Assembly (NCBI GenBank): GCA_944350365.1
Contig: CALVOU010000006.1
Location: forward strand, 1-43,683
DNA: 43,683 bases
Direction of reading: 5' to 3'
Origin: an uncultured Bacilli bacterium
Lineage (GTDB): Bacteria > Bacillota_I > Bacilli_A > RF39 > UBA660
Part shown: positions 43,617 through 43,683 of the stretch, piece after piece
How positions within the stretch are numbered: position 1 is the stretch's first letter
Layout: every line of letters begins with the position of its first letter
Program-made: the position numbers and the translations under genes
The notes under the pieces: generated by a model
The model's database searches: none
Seen by the model: only the letters and a program-made list of their open reading frames with translations
What the model was told of the DNA's origin: nothing

Positions 43617-43683
43617 TGTGTAGATGATTAATTGAAAAAATTATATTCATAAATGAATTCCTCTTTTATATAAAAGTGCTAAT

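Overview
The window comes from a low-GC Gram-positive bacterium (Bacillota). The support for this is strongly AT-rich DNA, Shine-Dalgarno sites of the GGAGG type, a T-box leader in front of alaS, intrinsic terminators after most transcription units, a Firmicutes-type AI-2E family exporter, a SleC-like spore cortex-lytic protein and LysM wall proteins. TGA is used as a stop (for example in ATGA overlaps at 15613, 20254, 21774, 27228 and 37781) and TGG encodes Trp, so this is not the Mollicutes genetic code. A gut commensal of the Bacilli/Erysipelotrichia type is my guess; the sequence does not prove it.

Layout. 0-3.3 kb: an AI-2E family transporter and a protein ending in 21-residue leucine-rich-like repeats. 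3.36-7.8 kb: a promoter and an alanine-specific T-box leader (specifier GCT, TGGT in the T-box) controlling a phage-type dNMP kinase, alaS and holA. 7.9-16.8 kb: a 2560-residue cyclic beta-1,2-glucan synthase-like enzyme (GT84 + glycoamylase-like + GH94), overlapped by a compact pgi. 16.9-23.3 kb: an AT-richer accessory island. It holds a tiny membrane peptide, a frameshifted APH-like kinase, a nucleotidyltransferase, a HIT/GalT-like protein, a fusion of a kinase-like domain with a P-loop kinase, a histidine phosphatase, a broken gene and a NUDIX hydrolase. 24-27.8 kb: an acyltransferase, a hybrid histidine kinase (HisKA-HATPase-REC-Hpt) and a YfcE-type phosphodiesterase. 27.8-30.3 kb: a divergent pair of peptidoglycan-binding proteins, one SleC-like and one with four LysM repeats. 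30.3-38.7 kb: one long operon with a structured leader, potABCD followed by ptcA-aguD-aguA-arcC. 38.7-43.6 kb: a Lys/Glu-rich coiled-coil protein on the minus strand and two surface proteins, one with a TasA/camelysin-like start and one with a glycine-rich domain.

How the genes work together. The pot-agu operon would take up polyamines or agmatine, exchange agmatine for putrescine, deiminate agmatine to carbamoylputrescine, cleave that to putrescine and carbamoyl phosphate, and make ATP with carbamate kinase. The glucan synthase and Pgi are translationally coupled and may link glucan assembly and trimming to hexose phosphate metabolism.

The best candidate for an undescribed system is the 17-23 kb island. 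Three of its genes are joined by 4-base ATGA overlaps, and every recognisable protein in it moves or removes phosphate or nucleotidyl groups. No glycosyltransferase, transporter, phage or transposase gene is visible in it. The substrate is unknown, and the frameshift in its first gene and the broken gene near its end suggest that this copy may be partly decayed.
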